A stretch of DNA of 64,000 nt from Plazaster borealis (Eukaryota > Echinodermata > Asteroidea > Forcipulatida > Labidiasteridae), in NCBI GenBank assembly GCA_021014325.1, contig CM037462.1, positions 21,038,135 through 21,102,134 on the forward strand, in the 5' to 3' direction. The translations under genes were made by a program, and so were the position numbers. Shown piece by piece: positions 1-11,800 of the stretch (positions are counted from its first letter, which is position 1; each line of letters opens with the position of its first letter). The notes under the pieces are model-generated. The model saw nothing but the letters and a program-made list of their open reading frames with translations, was not told the origin of the DNA and searched no databases.

Positions 1-359
1 GTTTTGTTTTAAACTTTTGTTTTCAAAGATTGTTGTTCCTCTTGAAACAGTTGCTTCAGGATTGAACATCCTTCGCCCGTTTTCCATGCGGAATTATTTT
101 GAGTCAATGAATTTCTTCAAACTAAATTTTATATTTTATCTGTTTATGGTCACGTTTCTGAAGCACAATCATTAGGTAGGCCTATGTGAAGAAAAAATTC
201 GGAGTAACTATAGAATACAGGTACACTCGGAGCTCCCACTGCGCCTCCGCGGAGACGGAGTCGCGGTCACGTCGTTAGAATAGTAGTAAAGTGTATGAAT
301 GTATTTTGTGCGAGTGATACAACTGATAAAATGTTAGGGGCGTAGGGAGTCAAAGTGTG

Positions 360-945
360 ACGTGTATGGAAGGTGTGGGCAATGGCCGATGGAGGGCGTT
401 TTTAGGAAGACGTGCGTGCCGGTGCAGCGCGTGAGGGCATGATGCGATCGTGAAGACAGGGGAAGCTGGAGGCGCGGAGGCGCGGAGACGTGGTGTGGGC
501 AATGGCCGATAGAGGGCGTTTTTAAGAAGACGTACTAGCCGGTGCAGCGCGTGAGAGGGCATGATGCGATCGTGAAGACGGGGAAGCTGGAGGCGCGGAG
601 GCGCGGAGACGTGGTGTGGGCAATGACCGATAGAGGGCGTTTTTAGGAAGACGTACTAGCCGGTGCAGCGCGTGAGAGGGCATGATGCGATCGTGAAGAC
701 GGGGAAGCTGGAGGCGCGGCGCGAGACGCGTGTGTGGCAATGACCGAGAGACGGCGTTTTTCAGAAGACGTACTAGCCGGTTCAGCTCGTGAGAGTTTTT
801 GATGCGATCGTGAAGACGGGGAAGCTGGAGGCGCGGAGGCGCGGAGGCGCGGAGACGTGGTGTGGGCAATGACCGATAGAGGGCGTTTTTAAGAAGACGT
901 ACTAGCCGGTGCAGTGCGTGAGGGCATGATGCGATCGTGAAGACG
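360..945. repeat. ~120-bp GC-rich tandem array
   Basis: About five diverged copies of a ~120-bp unit, recognisable by GTGTGGGCAATG, GGGCGTTTTTA and GATGCGATCGTGAAGAC. Open frames on the minus strand here come from the repeat and look non-coding. It lies inside the inverted-repeat element. Confidence 0.85.
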
Positions 946-947
946 GG

Positions 948-1592
948 TGAAATGATCCTCTAATGGGGTCATGCATAACGGCAATAATATTCATATTAAT
1001 GGAATTCGGGCTTTCTTTCCCTTCTTGAAATGATCCTCTAATGGGGTCATGTATTACGGCAATATTAATATTATTTACATGGAATTCGGGCTTTCTTTCC
1101 CTTCTTGAAATGATCCTCTAATGGGGTCATGTATTACGGCAATATTAATATTATTTACATGGAATTCGGGCTTTCTTTCCCTTTTTGAAATGATCCTCTA
1201 ATGGGGTCATGTATTACGGCAATATTAATATTATTTACATGGAATTCGGGCTTTCTTTCCCTTCTTGAAATGATCCTCTAATGGGGTCATGTATTACGGC
1301 AATATTAATATTATTTACATGGAATTCGGGCTTTCTTTCCCTTCTTGAAATGATCCTCTAATGGGGTCATGTATTACGGCAATATTAATATTATTTATAT
1401 GGAATTCGGGCTTTATTTCCCTTCTTGAAATGATCCTCTAATGGGGTCATGTATTACGGCAATATTAATATTATTATATGGAATTCGGGCTTTATTTCCC
1501 TTCTTGAAATGATCCTCTAATGGGGTCATGTATTACGGCAATATTAATATTATTTATATGGAATTCGGGCTTTATTTCCCTTCTTGAAATGA
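948..1592. repeat. 81-bp tandem array
   Basis: About eight nearly identical copies of an 81-bp unit that starts TGAAATGATCCTCTAATGGG and contains ATTACGGCAATATTAATATT and GGAATTCGGGCTTT. The low divergence suggests recent amplification or homogenisation. It occupies the right half of the inverted-repeat element. Confidence 0.92.
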
Positions 1593-1828
1593 TTAAAATA
1601 AATTGACAGCACAGTTGTGCATTTTCGAGCCTAATGAGGGCGCTGTTGTGCATCTTTCAGAGTGCCCCCTAGGTTGCCAAATATTTATAATTAAGCAACA
1701 GAGCGCGACCTCGACTCCGGTATGTAGGGAGGCTAGGCCCTACTGTGTATGTACGTATGAACGTGACCGCGACTCCGTCTCCGCGGAGGCGCAGTCATAG
1801 CTTCGAAGTGTACCTGCATTCTATAGTT

Positions 1829-2849
1829 GTGCCAAAAATTCAAAGTGAACCAATACCAATGCAGTTAGAGCCACTGGAAAGAGCTTGAAAAATTCTACAC
1901 AGTGATACCAAAATTATTGAGAAATCTTAATTGATAAAGAAATTAAAAGCATTTGGAGCTCGTTAATTAGCGTCATTTTCTAACAGGTAATTGATTGGAA
2001 TTTTGTGACCGAAAACGCGACTTTTTCGTCTCGCATTCATGCCAATTGCCCCCGACCCGGTCGCGCGACCCCGGCGGCCGCGACCGGGTCAGTCATTTTC
2101 GCCACCGGGTAAGTCATTTTCGCAACCATAAAAACTGACAAAACTTTCAGATATTAAAGACAAAATAACAATTAATATGTAGGTTTACCTTTTAATAACG
2201 TATGGTTCAGTAATTGAGTGATATTAGTGCCGTCAAAACTTGTATTTTTTCAACTTCTCCAGCGAAGGTAAAAACATTCGCCATGGCGGATAAAGAGAGG
2301 ATTCTCCACTACATCGTCATCGATTTTCCATGACGTCATCATCGCCGACAGCCAATCAGAATGCGAATTTAAGGGGGTGTGCCCAGCGCGCGCAGTAGAT
2401 GCGGAACACAAATCTGGCAGAAAATAGCGGCCGCGATCGATGCGGATCTTCACATACCTACAATCATCACTCGTCGTACTCAGAACTCTGGAAAGCTAAT
2501 AATATATGTAATGACCGATCATGGACCCACAGACATTACATGGGGGAAATCTTACTTTAAAAAAAAAGCTTTGCCTGATTCTCAGATGGCATCGAGTTTT
2601 GGAAATAAATAAATCTGCTCCTTCAACAAGAGGCTAACAAACATTACTGTGAAAGTGTTTATTGAAAGACACTCCGTGTAACGTTACATGTACATGCCAC
2701 GCCCACTTTTGATCTTTCTCAGGCTACGAACAAAGCTTGAAACTTGCACTTATACTTTGATGCAGATGAAACATGTAAGATTGTTTATTTACTATTTAAC
2801 TACTCACTGCACATTCACAAGTGTTGATTGTTTTTGTTTCCTCCTGTAG
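1829..2849. other. Non-coding stretch left of the first visible AP1M1 exon
   Basis: I see no gene here. It holds a GC-rich hairpin (arms 2054-2065 and 2079-2090) and a CpG-containing patch at about 2340-2450. It may be the end of AP1M1 intron 1, because the first visible coding exon starts at 2850 with an acceptor. I looked for the usual start exon (M-x-A-S-A-x-Y-x-x-D-x-K-G-K) here and did not find it. Confidence 0.6.
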
Positions 2850-5800
2850 GTTCTAATTTCCCGAAACTACCGTGGGGATGTGGACATGTCATCGGTGGAC
2901 AAGTTTATGGCGTTGTTACTGGATAGAGAAGAAGAGGGCCAAGTTTCACCCATCCTCACCCACGGATCTGTCACCTTCATGTTTATTAAATGCAACAACC
3001 TTTACTGTATCCTTTGATTAAATCATCCACATTGACCGAAGCAATACAAGAAATATCACATAAAAACATGGATGGCATGGGTGGCTTGTCTGTAAAACAC
3101 TCGCCCCTCACCAATGTGTCCCTGGTTTGATTCCTGGCTAGGGCCATATATTAGAGTTAAGCGTTGATTTGCTCATATCCCAAAAGGGTTTTTCTCCAGG
3201 CCCTCTGGTTTGTCTCCCTCTGGAGAAATCAAGAACTTTCGATCTCTTGCTGTGCTCCGTGCTCATGGGTTGATGTTCCTGGCTGCCAAAGGCGCATTTA
3301 CATGCCTGTGGCTCAACCACGTTGTAGCAGTTTCTTTCGTAATTCAGCTTCTCAGCTCTGAGTAAGGATGATTAGCCTCCTAAATTATTATTATTTTGAA
3401 ACAAAAACTCAAAACAGCAGCAGAAAATAACAAGTCAGTTTAATCCAATCAAGGCTGGAATGCAAAAAGCAGGCTGGTCCTCTTCTATTTATTAAATGAG
3501 AAATTAGCATGCAGGATTCATGATCAAAATTGTAGCAATTTGGGTCCAATTCCATCAAGTTATTTAGCAGAAAATGCTGCTTAGCAAATGTTCCCACTTA
3601 GCAAATAAAATTGCTGGAACCAGTCACTAATAATATATATTACATATTATTTTGGTTGGTAACCTGTTTCTTCTAAGAAAGATTATTCTGTGCTTAACAA
3701 TATTTTGGTTCGTAACAGTTCATTATGACAAAGAACATCTTCTCTGAGTATAAGAGCAAAAAAACTGTCTCTTCTACATGAAAAGAACGCATGAAAAAGA
3801 TGTAAAATTTTCAAAAGAGTGTTCAAACTAGGAACAAGGTGTCACGAAAAAACATTGGCAACCCTCTTGCTGAAACAATAAAAAATCTGTTTGTTTTTAA
3901 GCAACTTTTCTGTACTCTCTTATTACACTAAATGCTGATGGTTATCGTTGTAAGTAACTTATCTAATCATGTAACATTTGCAGTTATTTGTGATAAGTGT
4001 TTTATTGCTCTCTTGTCTGTCCATCTTTCGGTCTGTCTGTCTGTCTTGTCTTATATGGCATTCCCAACTCAAGCAAACGCTTCCTGGGGCTTGCCTCCAT
4101 TTCACTAATATTGATCTTATTCCTACTGTTATATCTACCTACATGTAGCAATACTCTGATTTTATGAACATTGTCATTATGTGACATGAGATCTGTGAAA
4201 TGGAAATGAATGTTGTTGAAATTGAATTGAATTAAAAATGCGTCAATCAGTTGTTCCAAACTTCAGTCCTGATGTACAACTCCTTAACTCTAACTGACAG
4301 TGGTCGCTTGTTCAAAGAAGAATGCCAATGTTGCTCTAGTCTTCACAATTCTCCATAAAATTGTTGAGGTATGTACATGTGTGTTTTGTCTCCTCACTTA
4401 AAAACAAAATCCAACACCATTCAGTAACTCAAACACCCAAACTGTTGGACTCTGATTATGGTGGTATGCCTGATCCCATGTAAAGCATGATCAGTTTACT
4501 GGTGCAGTACTCAGTCCAACACTATACAGTAACTCAACACCCAAACTGTTGGACTCTGATTATGGTGGTATGCCTGATCCCATGTAAAGCATGATCAGTT
4601 TACTGGTGCAGTACTCAGTCCAACACTATACAGTAACTCAACACCCAAACTGTTGGACTCTGATTATGGTGGTATGCCTGATCCCATGTAAAGCATAATC
4701 AGTTTACTGGTGCAGTCCTCGGTCCAACACCATACAGTAACTCACCACCCAAACTGTTGGACTCTTATTAGGGTGGGTTTGCCTGATCCCATGTAAAGCA
4801 TAATCAGTTTACTGGTGCAGTCCTCAGTCCAACACTGATACAGGAACTCAACACCCAAACTGTTGGACTCTGATTATGGTGGTATGCCTGATTCCATGTA
4901 AAGCATGATCAGTTTACTGGTGCAGTCCTCGGTCCAACACCATTCAGTAACTCAACACCCAAACTGTTGGACTCTGATTAAGGTGGGTTTGCCTGATTCC
5001 ATGTAAAATGGAATCAGTTTACGAATGTTGTTTTAAAAAGATTTGTTGATGGTTAGGGTTTTAACACAAGTTTTCCCATGCTGAATATTTAAACAATTTC
5101 AATTATGGGGAAGTTTTTTATTTTGATTTGTCCAGGTTTTTGTGGAGTACTTCAAAGAGCTTGAAGAGGAAAGTATCAGAGACAACTTTGTCTTGATCTA
5201 TGAACTTCTAGATGAGCTGGTTGACTTTGGTTATCCACAGACGACAGACAGCAAAATATTACAAGAGTAAGTGCTACGCTAACCTTTTCCATAACAAAAC
5301 GCTAGTCAAGGTTTTAGCCAGGATTTGATAATTTAAGGGTGTCCAAATTTGCTGGAAGTTTGAAAACTGGGTGTCCAAATTGTTCACTTACAATACATTT
5401 ACATGTAAATGACAGATAAAACAGGATGTCCAAATTTAAAACAGGGTGTCCAAAAGACACCCAGACACCCCTCTGGCTAACACTATGGCGCTAGTCATTT
5501 GACAAACAGAAGTCCAAAGTGTTTATTTGGAGATCGTTGGTTGTTGGTTTGTTGCACTGACTTGATTGCATTAATTATGTAATTGTTATGATTTAAATGC
5601 TTGATGTCTGCATTACTTATTTGTATAGTACATATAGGTTTATAAATATGTTTGAAATCTGGTATCTTAATATTTGATAATGATTGTATCAGTTCTAAAA
5701 TTTCAGAAAAGACCAATCCATCATGTAGAACATGACTTGTATATTTAAGCTTCATTGGATTGGAATTTTTTTGATACATATTGTCTTTCTTTTCATATTT

Positions 5801-8800
5801 GTTGCTCACTGACCTTTTTTGTAGAGGTTTAGATTTGAAAAACCTAACCAACAAATCAGTCAATCATAAGTTTGTTTTCACTAATATTTAGGAGAGGGGA
5901 GAAATACTAGACTGCTAGATTTTTTTTGCTTGTGAGATTATTAAAGCCTAATGCTAGAATTACTGGTCTCAGGCTAGTTGTTCAGCGGGTATTGTGGCGT
6001 GTCATTGAGCGGTCTAGTTCACCGGACCCAAGCTCTGCTGTTGTCAGCAGCAGAGTGTGGGTTTGATACCCGATCATGACACTTGCGCCCTTCAGGGAAG
6101 GTCACTTAACCATAATATCTTTGTAAAAAGTTGGGAAGATTGTCCATTCTACTGTACCAGCCTGGCTCCTAGTGGATGATACCCATGCCTACATCCTTAT
6201 GGACTGTGTAAAGGGGGGTTACCCTGTTTCAGCCCCAGGAGTAGGTGGCAACGTGCCCCTGGTGACAGTTGATTTGGGTCGACAGCCCAAATTGGTTAAG
6301 TGTAGCCCTCACCTTGAACTTTGAAGTGCCCGTCCGGCCTTGTGATGTTAGGCGATCTCTCATTAAAACAAATAACAAAACAAAAAAACCAGCACATGTG
6401 AAGCAGTATCTTATTTTCCTCCTTAGATATATCACCCAGGTAGGACAGAAGCTGGAGTTGGCCCCCAAGCCGCCCCCAGCCATCACCAACGCCGTCTCCT
6501 GGAGGAGTGAAGGTGTTCGTTATCGTAAGAATGAAGTGTTCCTTGACGTCATTGAGTCTGTAAATCTTCTGGTGAGTAACTTGCATTCAAAGTGTAAATA
6601 TTTCACAAATTTAAGAGGATTGATGGAAATGTGTTTTGGTATTTTGAATGTGACATAATTGTTTTATTATAGTTGTTAAAGTATGAGGTTGTGTTTGTTT
6701 CTTTCTGGTTCTTGTATTTATTGCCAGTGTATGCATATTGTTCATTTTACTCCATTTGAAACATTGTTTTGTGGAATGTGACATCATTTTGTTATTGTGG
6801 TTGTTAAAGTATCGGGTTGTGTTTGTGTATGTCTGGTTCTTGTATTTATTGCCAGTGTATGCATATTGTTCATTTCTCTATATTTGAAACAATATCTTGT
6901 GTATTAATTACTTTATAACTTTTATAATATTTATTTTTAAATCTTAAAGAATTTGTCTCTTGGGGGACACTTTAATCTGTGCATGTTACTGCCTTAGTAC
7001 TGTTTTAACCCTTATAGTTATCATTAACAGTGCATTTAACCCATATCTGCCAGACTGAGCACATTACATAAACATTGTTTTTGTCTGAGCCCATGTAGGG
7101 CTTATTGCTGCATTACAAATAAACATTCATTATTCACTGCCTTGCAAATAAACATATCCCAACAAACTGTATATTGTTGGAAAGAGTGCATAATTATCTT
7201 TATTGTGATATATATTTTGCCATGTTTCCCATCTTATATCATTAGTAATGAGAGTTTAAAGAAAAACACTTACTTATTGTCCATGTACAGGTTTTCCTGC
7301 TGGTAGGCGTCTGTGTTTTCTATAGGAAATCTCTTAGTACCACATGAACGCCAATAACAGGATGAATAGGAAATGAGGAGAAATGTTCAGTTTCAGAAGT
7401 GGGAGGAAAACCCCACATGGGGAAAACCCACGTAATCAGTAAGAGACTGAAAACCCAATCCACATGCAAAGCTCTGGTCTGAGGGGGATTTGAACCAGGT
7501 TCTGCAGGGATGAAAGGCAGGGAAAGAAACCACTAAGCCAACCTGATCCCCTAGTTATGCAGACATAGATCAAGCCAATCAATTTGTCAATTGTATGAAA
7601 AAGGATCTTACCTTGTCATTCCTTGTAGGGAGACTCTAACGGTAACTATGTATCTTGCCGTGTCATTTCTTTGTAGTTAAACTCTAACAGTAATGTTTTA
7701 CGTATCTTACCTCACCATTCCTCATAGGTAAACTCTAACGATAACGTCCTACATATCTTACCTTGTCATTCCTTGTAGGTAAACTCTAACGGTAACGTTC
7801 TACGTATCTTACATTGTACCTTGTCATTCCTTGTAGGTAAACTCTAACGGTAACGTTCTACGTATCTTACATTGTACCTTGTCATTCTTTGTAGTTAAAC
7901 TCTAACAGTAACATTTTACGTATCTTACCTTGTCAAGTTGTCATTCCTGTAGGTAAACTCTAACGGTAACGTTCTACGTATCTTACATTGTACCTTGTCA
8001 TTTCTTTGTAGTTAAACTCTAACGGTAACGTTCTACGTATCTTACATTGTACCTTGTCATTTCTTTGTAGGTAAACTCTAACGGTAACGTTCTACGTATC
8101 TTACATTGTACCTTGTCATTTCTTTGTAGTTAAACTCTAACGGTAACGTTCTACGTATCTTACCTTGTCATTCCCTGTAGGTAAACTCTAACGGTAACGT
8201 CCTACGTAGTGAGATTGTCGGAGCAGTAAAGATGCGAGTATTCCTTAGTGGCATGCCTGAGCTGAGACTCGGACTCAACGATAAAGTACTATTTGAGAAC
8301 ACAGGAAGTGAGTGTAGATTTTGGAACTATCTGTAGAGTCATTCTGAATCTTTTAATGTTGATGTATACACCTTTTACAAAATGATCCTTGATTTGTTTC
8401 CTTTTTATTTGAGGAAATAAAAAGGGTATATAGACCATAACCTAGTAACCTGTGACATCACATGTTTAAAAAAGAGCCACAGAGCCTGGACCTCCTTCGA
8501 ACTTGCTTCTTTACACCGGGCAAGCTCGGTTCAGACATCTGCTTTCGAAACTTGGTGGGGAGGGTTGTGTAGTTTGATTAAAAAATGTACAAATTTCAAG
8601 AAAATCTCCAGTAGACCACAGGGCTTGTAGCTGAAAACTTTCACTGGACCTGAAATATTTTTACAAGACTTTGATGAACTTTTGGTTGGAGATTTAGAGT
8701 CGAAAACCTCAGTAATAGCCTAAATTAGCAAAACCTTAATAGCTTGATGGAAAAAGAAAAACCACTAGACTGCTGGACTTGTTTGGGTGAGAGGTCACTG

Positions 8801-11800
8801 GCTTAATGTTAAATGTACTGGACTCAGGTCAGTGGTCCAGTGGGTATTTCTAACCCTGAAAATTGCTACAGATTTTATCAATGTACAGGGTTTTCCCCAG
8901 GTTTTTTAAAAACTTGGGGCATTCTAGACCCAAGTTTTGGATGTTTGGCCGAAGCACGCTGAATTGAAACAAGGTCTTCGGAATGTTTTCTACTTGGTGT
9001 TTATCTTGGTTTTAAAAGCCTTACTGTGCAATCTGGAGCATTCTATATGGTTTTCTCTTTATGTTTTTTTGTGAATTTTTAAAAATGTTATATGTATATG
9101 TATATTATTATTATTTTATTTTTTTGCGTATCAGCCGTTTGCGCATATCCGCACACAAATTGTGCGTATCGGCCCGACACGCTAACTTGTACTTATGGGG
9201 AGAACCCTGATGTATGTGGCCTTTTACTGTACCCCCCCCCCTTCATTGTTATGTTTATTTTGATTATTCTATTCGTCCTTGATACTCAGGGGGAGGCAAG
9301 AGTAAATCCGTGGAGCTTGAAGATGTTAAATTCCATCAGTGTGTCCGGCTGTCTCGCTTTGAGAACGACCGCACCATCTCCTTCATTCCTCCAGATGGCG
9401 AGTTTGAACTCATGTCCTATCGGCTCAACACACATGTGAGTAGACAAGAACCTTAAGTAGCAATGCTCAACCCTCCTACTGTTTGCCCAATCAATGTCAT
9501 TTACTGTGGTTTTGAATAATAGATAAACTGTGCCAGCCTGCAATATTATATTATGTGGTGAATGCAACTACGTAGAACACAGTCAACCCTCATTCTGTTT
9601 GACCATTTAGTATCATCCATTGTGGTTTTGATTAATAGATAAACTGTGCCAGCCTGCAATATTATATAATGTGGTGAATGCAACTACGTACATGTAGAAC
9701 ACAGTCAACCCTCATTCTGTTTGACCATTTAGTATCATCCATTGTGGTTTTGAATGATAGATAAACTGTTCCTGCCTGCAATATGATATTATGTTGTGAA
9801 TGCATCTACACAGTATAAAGTCGACCCTCCTATTGTCTGACCATTCAATACAATCCACTGTGGTTTGGAATGATAGATAAACTATGCCAGCTTGCAATAT
9901 GATATAATGTGGTGAATGCATCTACACAGTACACAGTCAACCCTCTTACTGTTTGACCATTTAGTATCATCCACTGTGGTTTTGAATGATAGATAAACTG
10001 TGCCTGCCTACAATATGATATCATGTGGAGAATGCATCTACACAATACACAGTCAACCCTCCTACTGTCTGACCATTCAATACCATCCACTGTGGTTTTG
10101 AATGATAGATGCACTATGCCAGCCTGCAATATAATATCATGTGATGAATGCATCTACACAGTACACAGTCAACCCTCCTACTGTCTGACCATTCAATACC
10201 ATCCACTGTGGTTTTGAATGATAGATGCACTATGCCAGCCTGCAATATGATATCATGTGGTGAATGCATCTACACAGTTCACAGTCAACCCTCCTACTGT
10301 CTGACCATTCAATACCATCCACTGTGGTTTTGAATGATAGATGCACTATGCCAGCCTGCAATATGATATCATGTGGTGAATGCATCTACACAGTTCACAG
10401 ACAATCCTCCTACTGTCTGACCATTCAATACCATCCACTGTGGTTTTGAATGATAGATGCACTATGCCAGCCTGCAATATGATATCATGTGATGAATGCA
10501 TCTACACAGTACACAGTCAACCCTCCTACTCTCTGACCATTCAATATCATCCACTGTGGTTTCGAATGATAGATAAACTATGCCAGCCTGTAATATGATA
10601 TCATGTGGTGAATGCATCTACACAGTACACGGTCAACCCTCCTACTGTCTGACCATTCAATATCGTCTACTGTGGTTTGGAATAATAGATAAACTATGCC
10701 AGCCTGCAAGATGATACCATGTGTTGAATGCATCTACACAGTACACACATACACAGTTACTTCTGTGCACAACCTGTGCAGTTGCATGGTTTCAAAATGG
10801 TTGGTCATTTCGCATAAATTTGTTACCAAGAATAAAAGGGTTATTACATATTGTTCATGTTCTTGACATTGTTGCAATAATGTTTTGTTTTACTTCAACA
10901 GAGTTGTATCTTTAAAATTTCTTGAATGTATACACACAAAAACAGTGGCCTAAGATGTCTCCTTGTACTGAACTAATTGCACATGTTTTAAAACATTTTG
11001 ATCCCAAACTGTTTTTGACCATATTAACTTAACAGTGTCTAGCAAAAACCAGAGAGAGAGTGTTTGTTTAAAATGCCTGAAAAGATAACTGTTTCAATTT
11101 CATTTAAATTTTCATTCTTTGTTTTACCTCTCATAGGTTAAACCCTTAATTTGGATTGAGTCAGTGATTGAGCGCCACACCCACTCTCGTGTGGAATACA
11201 TGATCAAAGCTAAGAGTCAATTCAAACGCCGCTCCACGGCAAACAACGTCGATATTATCATCCCCGTTCCGAACGATGCAGACTCACCCAAATTCAAGAC
11301 GACCGTCGGCTATGCTAAGTATCTACCAGAAAAGAGTGCTGTGGTGTGGCATATCAAGTCATTCCCAGTAAGTACGACTCCTGGATTTTTTCAGGTTCTT
11401 GAAATTTACAGTGGACCTCGGACCCGAGGTTAATGATTTCAGTGTCGGGTCAGTAGACTCACGATATGACAAGTCCGGTGGTCTTGTGTTTTTCATTTGA
11501 GTAATAATCTCAATGTGTAATAAAAAAAGATGCTCAACTATTGACTCTTAGTCTAATAAATAACTTTCAAATCTGATGAGTTTCGAAGTACACTTGTCGA
11601 TATATGTTACAAATGAGATAGAACTTCAATTAATCTTTCTTGTTTAAATAAGAACAGTTTGCATGTACAAGTTAAAATGTGTGGAAAGTTTGTTAATCCT
11701 TTTGATTCTGGTCTTGAGGAAATAAAATTAAATGTTGCAAACTGCTTACCAACCAAAAGGACCTGACGTTTCGACCTGTGTCCTTTCTCGAAGGCTAAAT

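Larger units (their letters stand above)
206..1828. mobile_element. 1.6-kb inverted-repeat element carrying two tandem arrays
   Basis: The left end (206-272) and the right end (1761-1828) are near-perfect inverted copies of each other. Both contain an outer AACTATAGAAT and an inner GCGCCTCCGCGGAGACGGAG. Between them lie a ~120-bp array and an 81-bp array. I see no transposase. The layout of long inverted termini enclosing tandem repeats is that of a foldback-type, non-autonomous DNA element. The superfamily cannot be named because no clear target-site duplication is visible. Confidence 0.7.

Noticed and set aside
350..869. Minus-strand frames rich in LHRLVRLLKNAL
   Set aside because: Produced by the ~120-bp tandem array inside the inverted-repeat element.
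948..1592. Evenly spaced repeats considered as a CRISPR array
   Set aside because: The whole 81-bp unit is conserved, with no unique spacers and no cas genes, and the genome is eukaryotic.
2379..2612. Frame containing AAAIDADLHI considered as the missing first exon of AP1M1
   Set aside because: The likeness to the family start is weak, there is no suitable ATG and no donor after a K-G-K motif.
9712..10598. Series of 60-100 codon frames with near-identical peptides
   Set aside because: They recur every 116 bp in a non-coding intron array.
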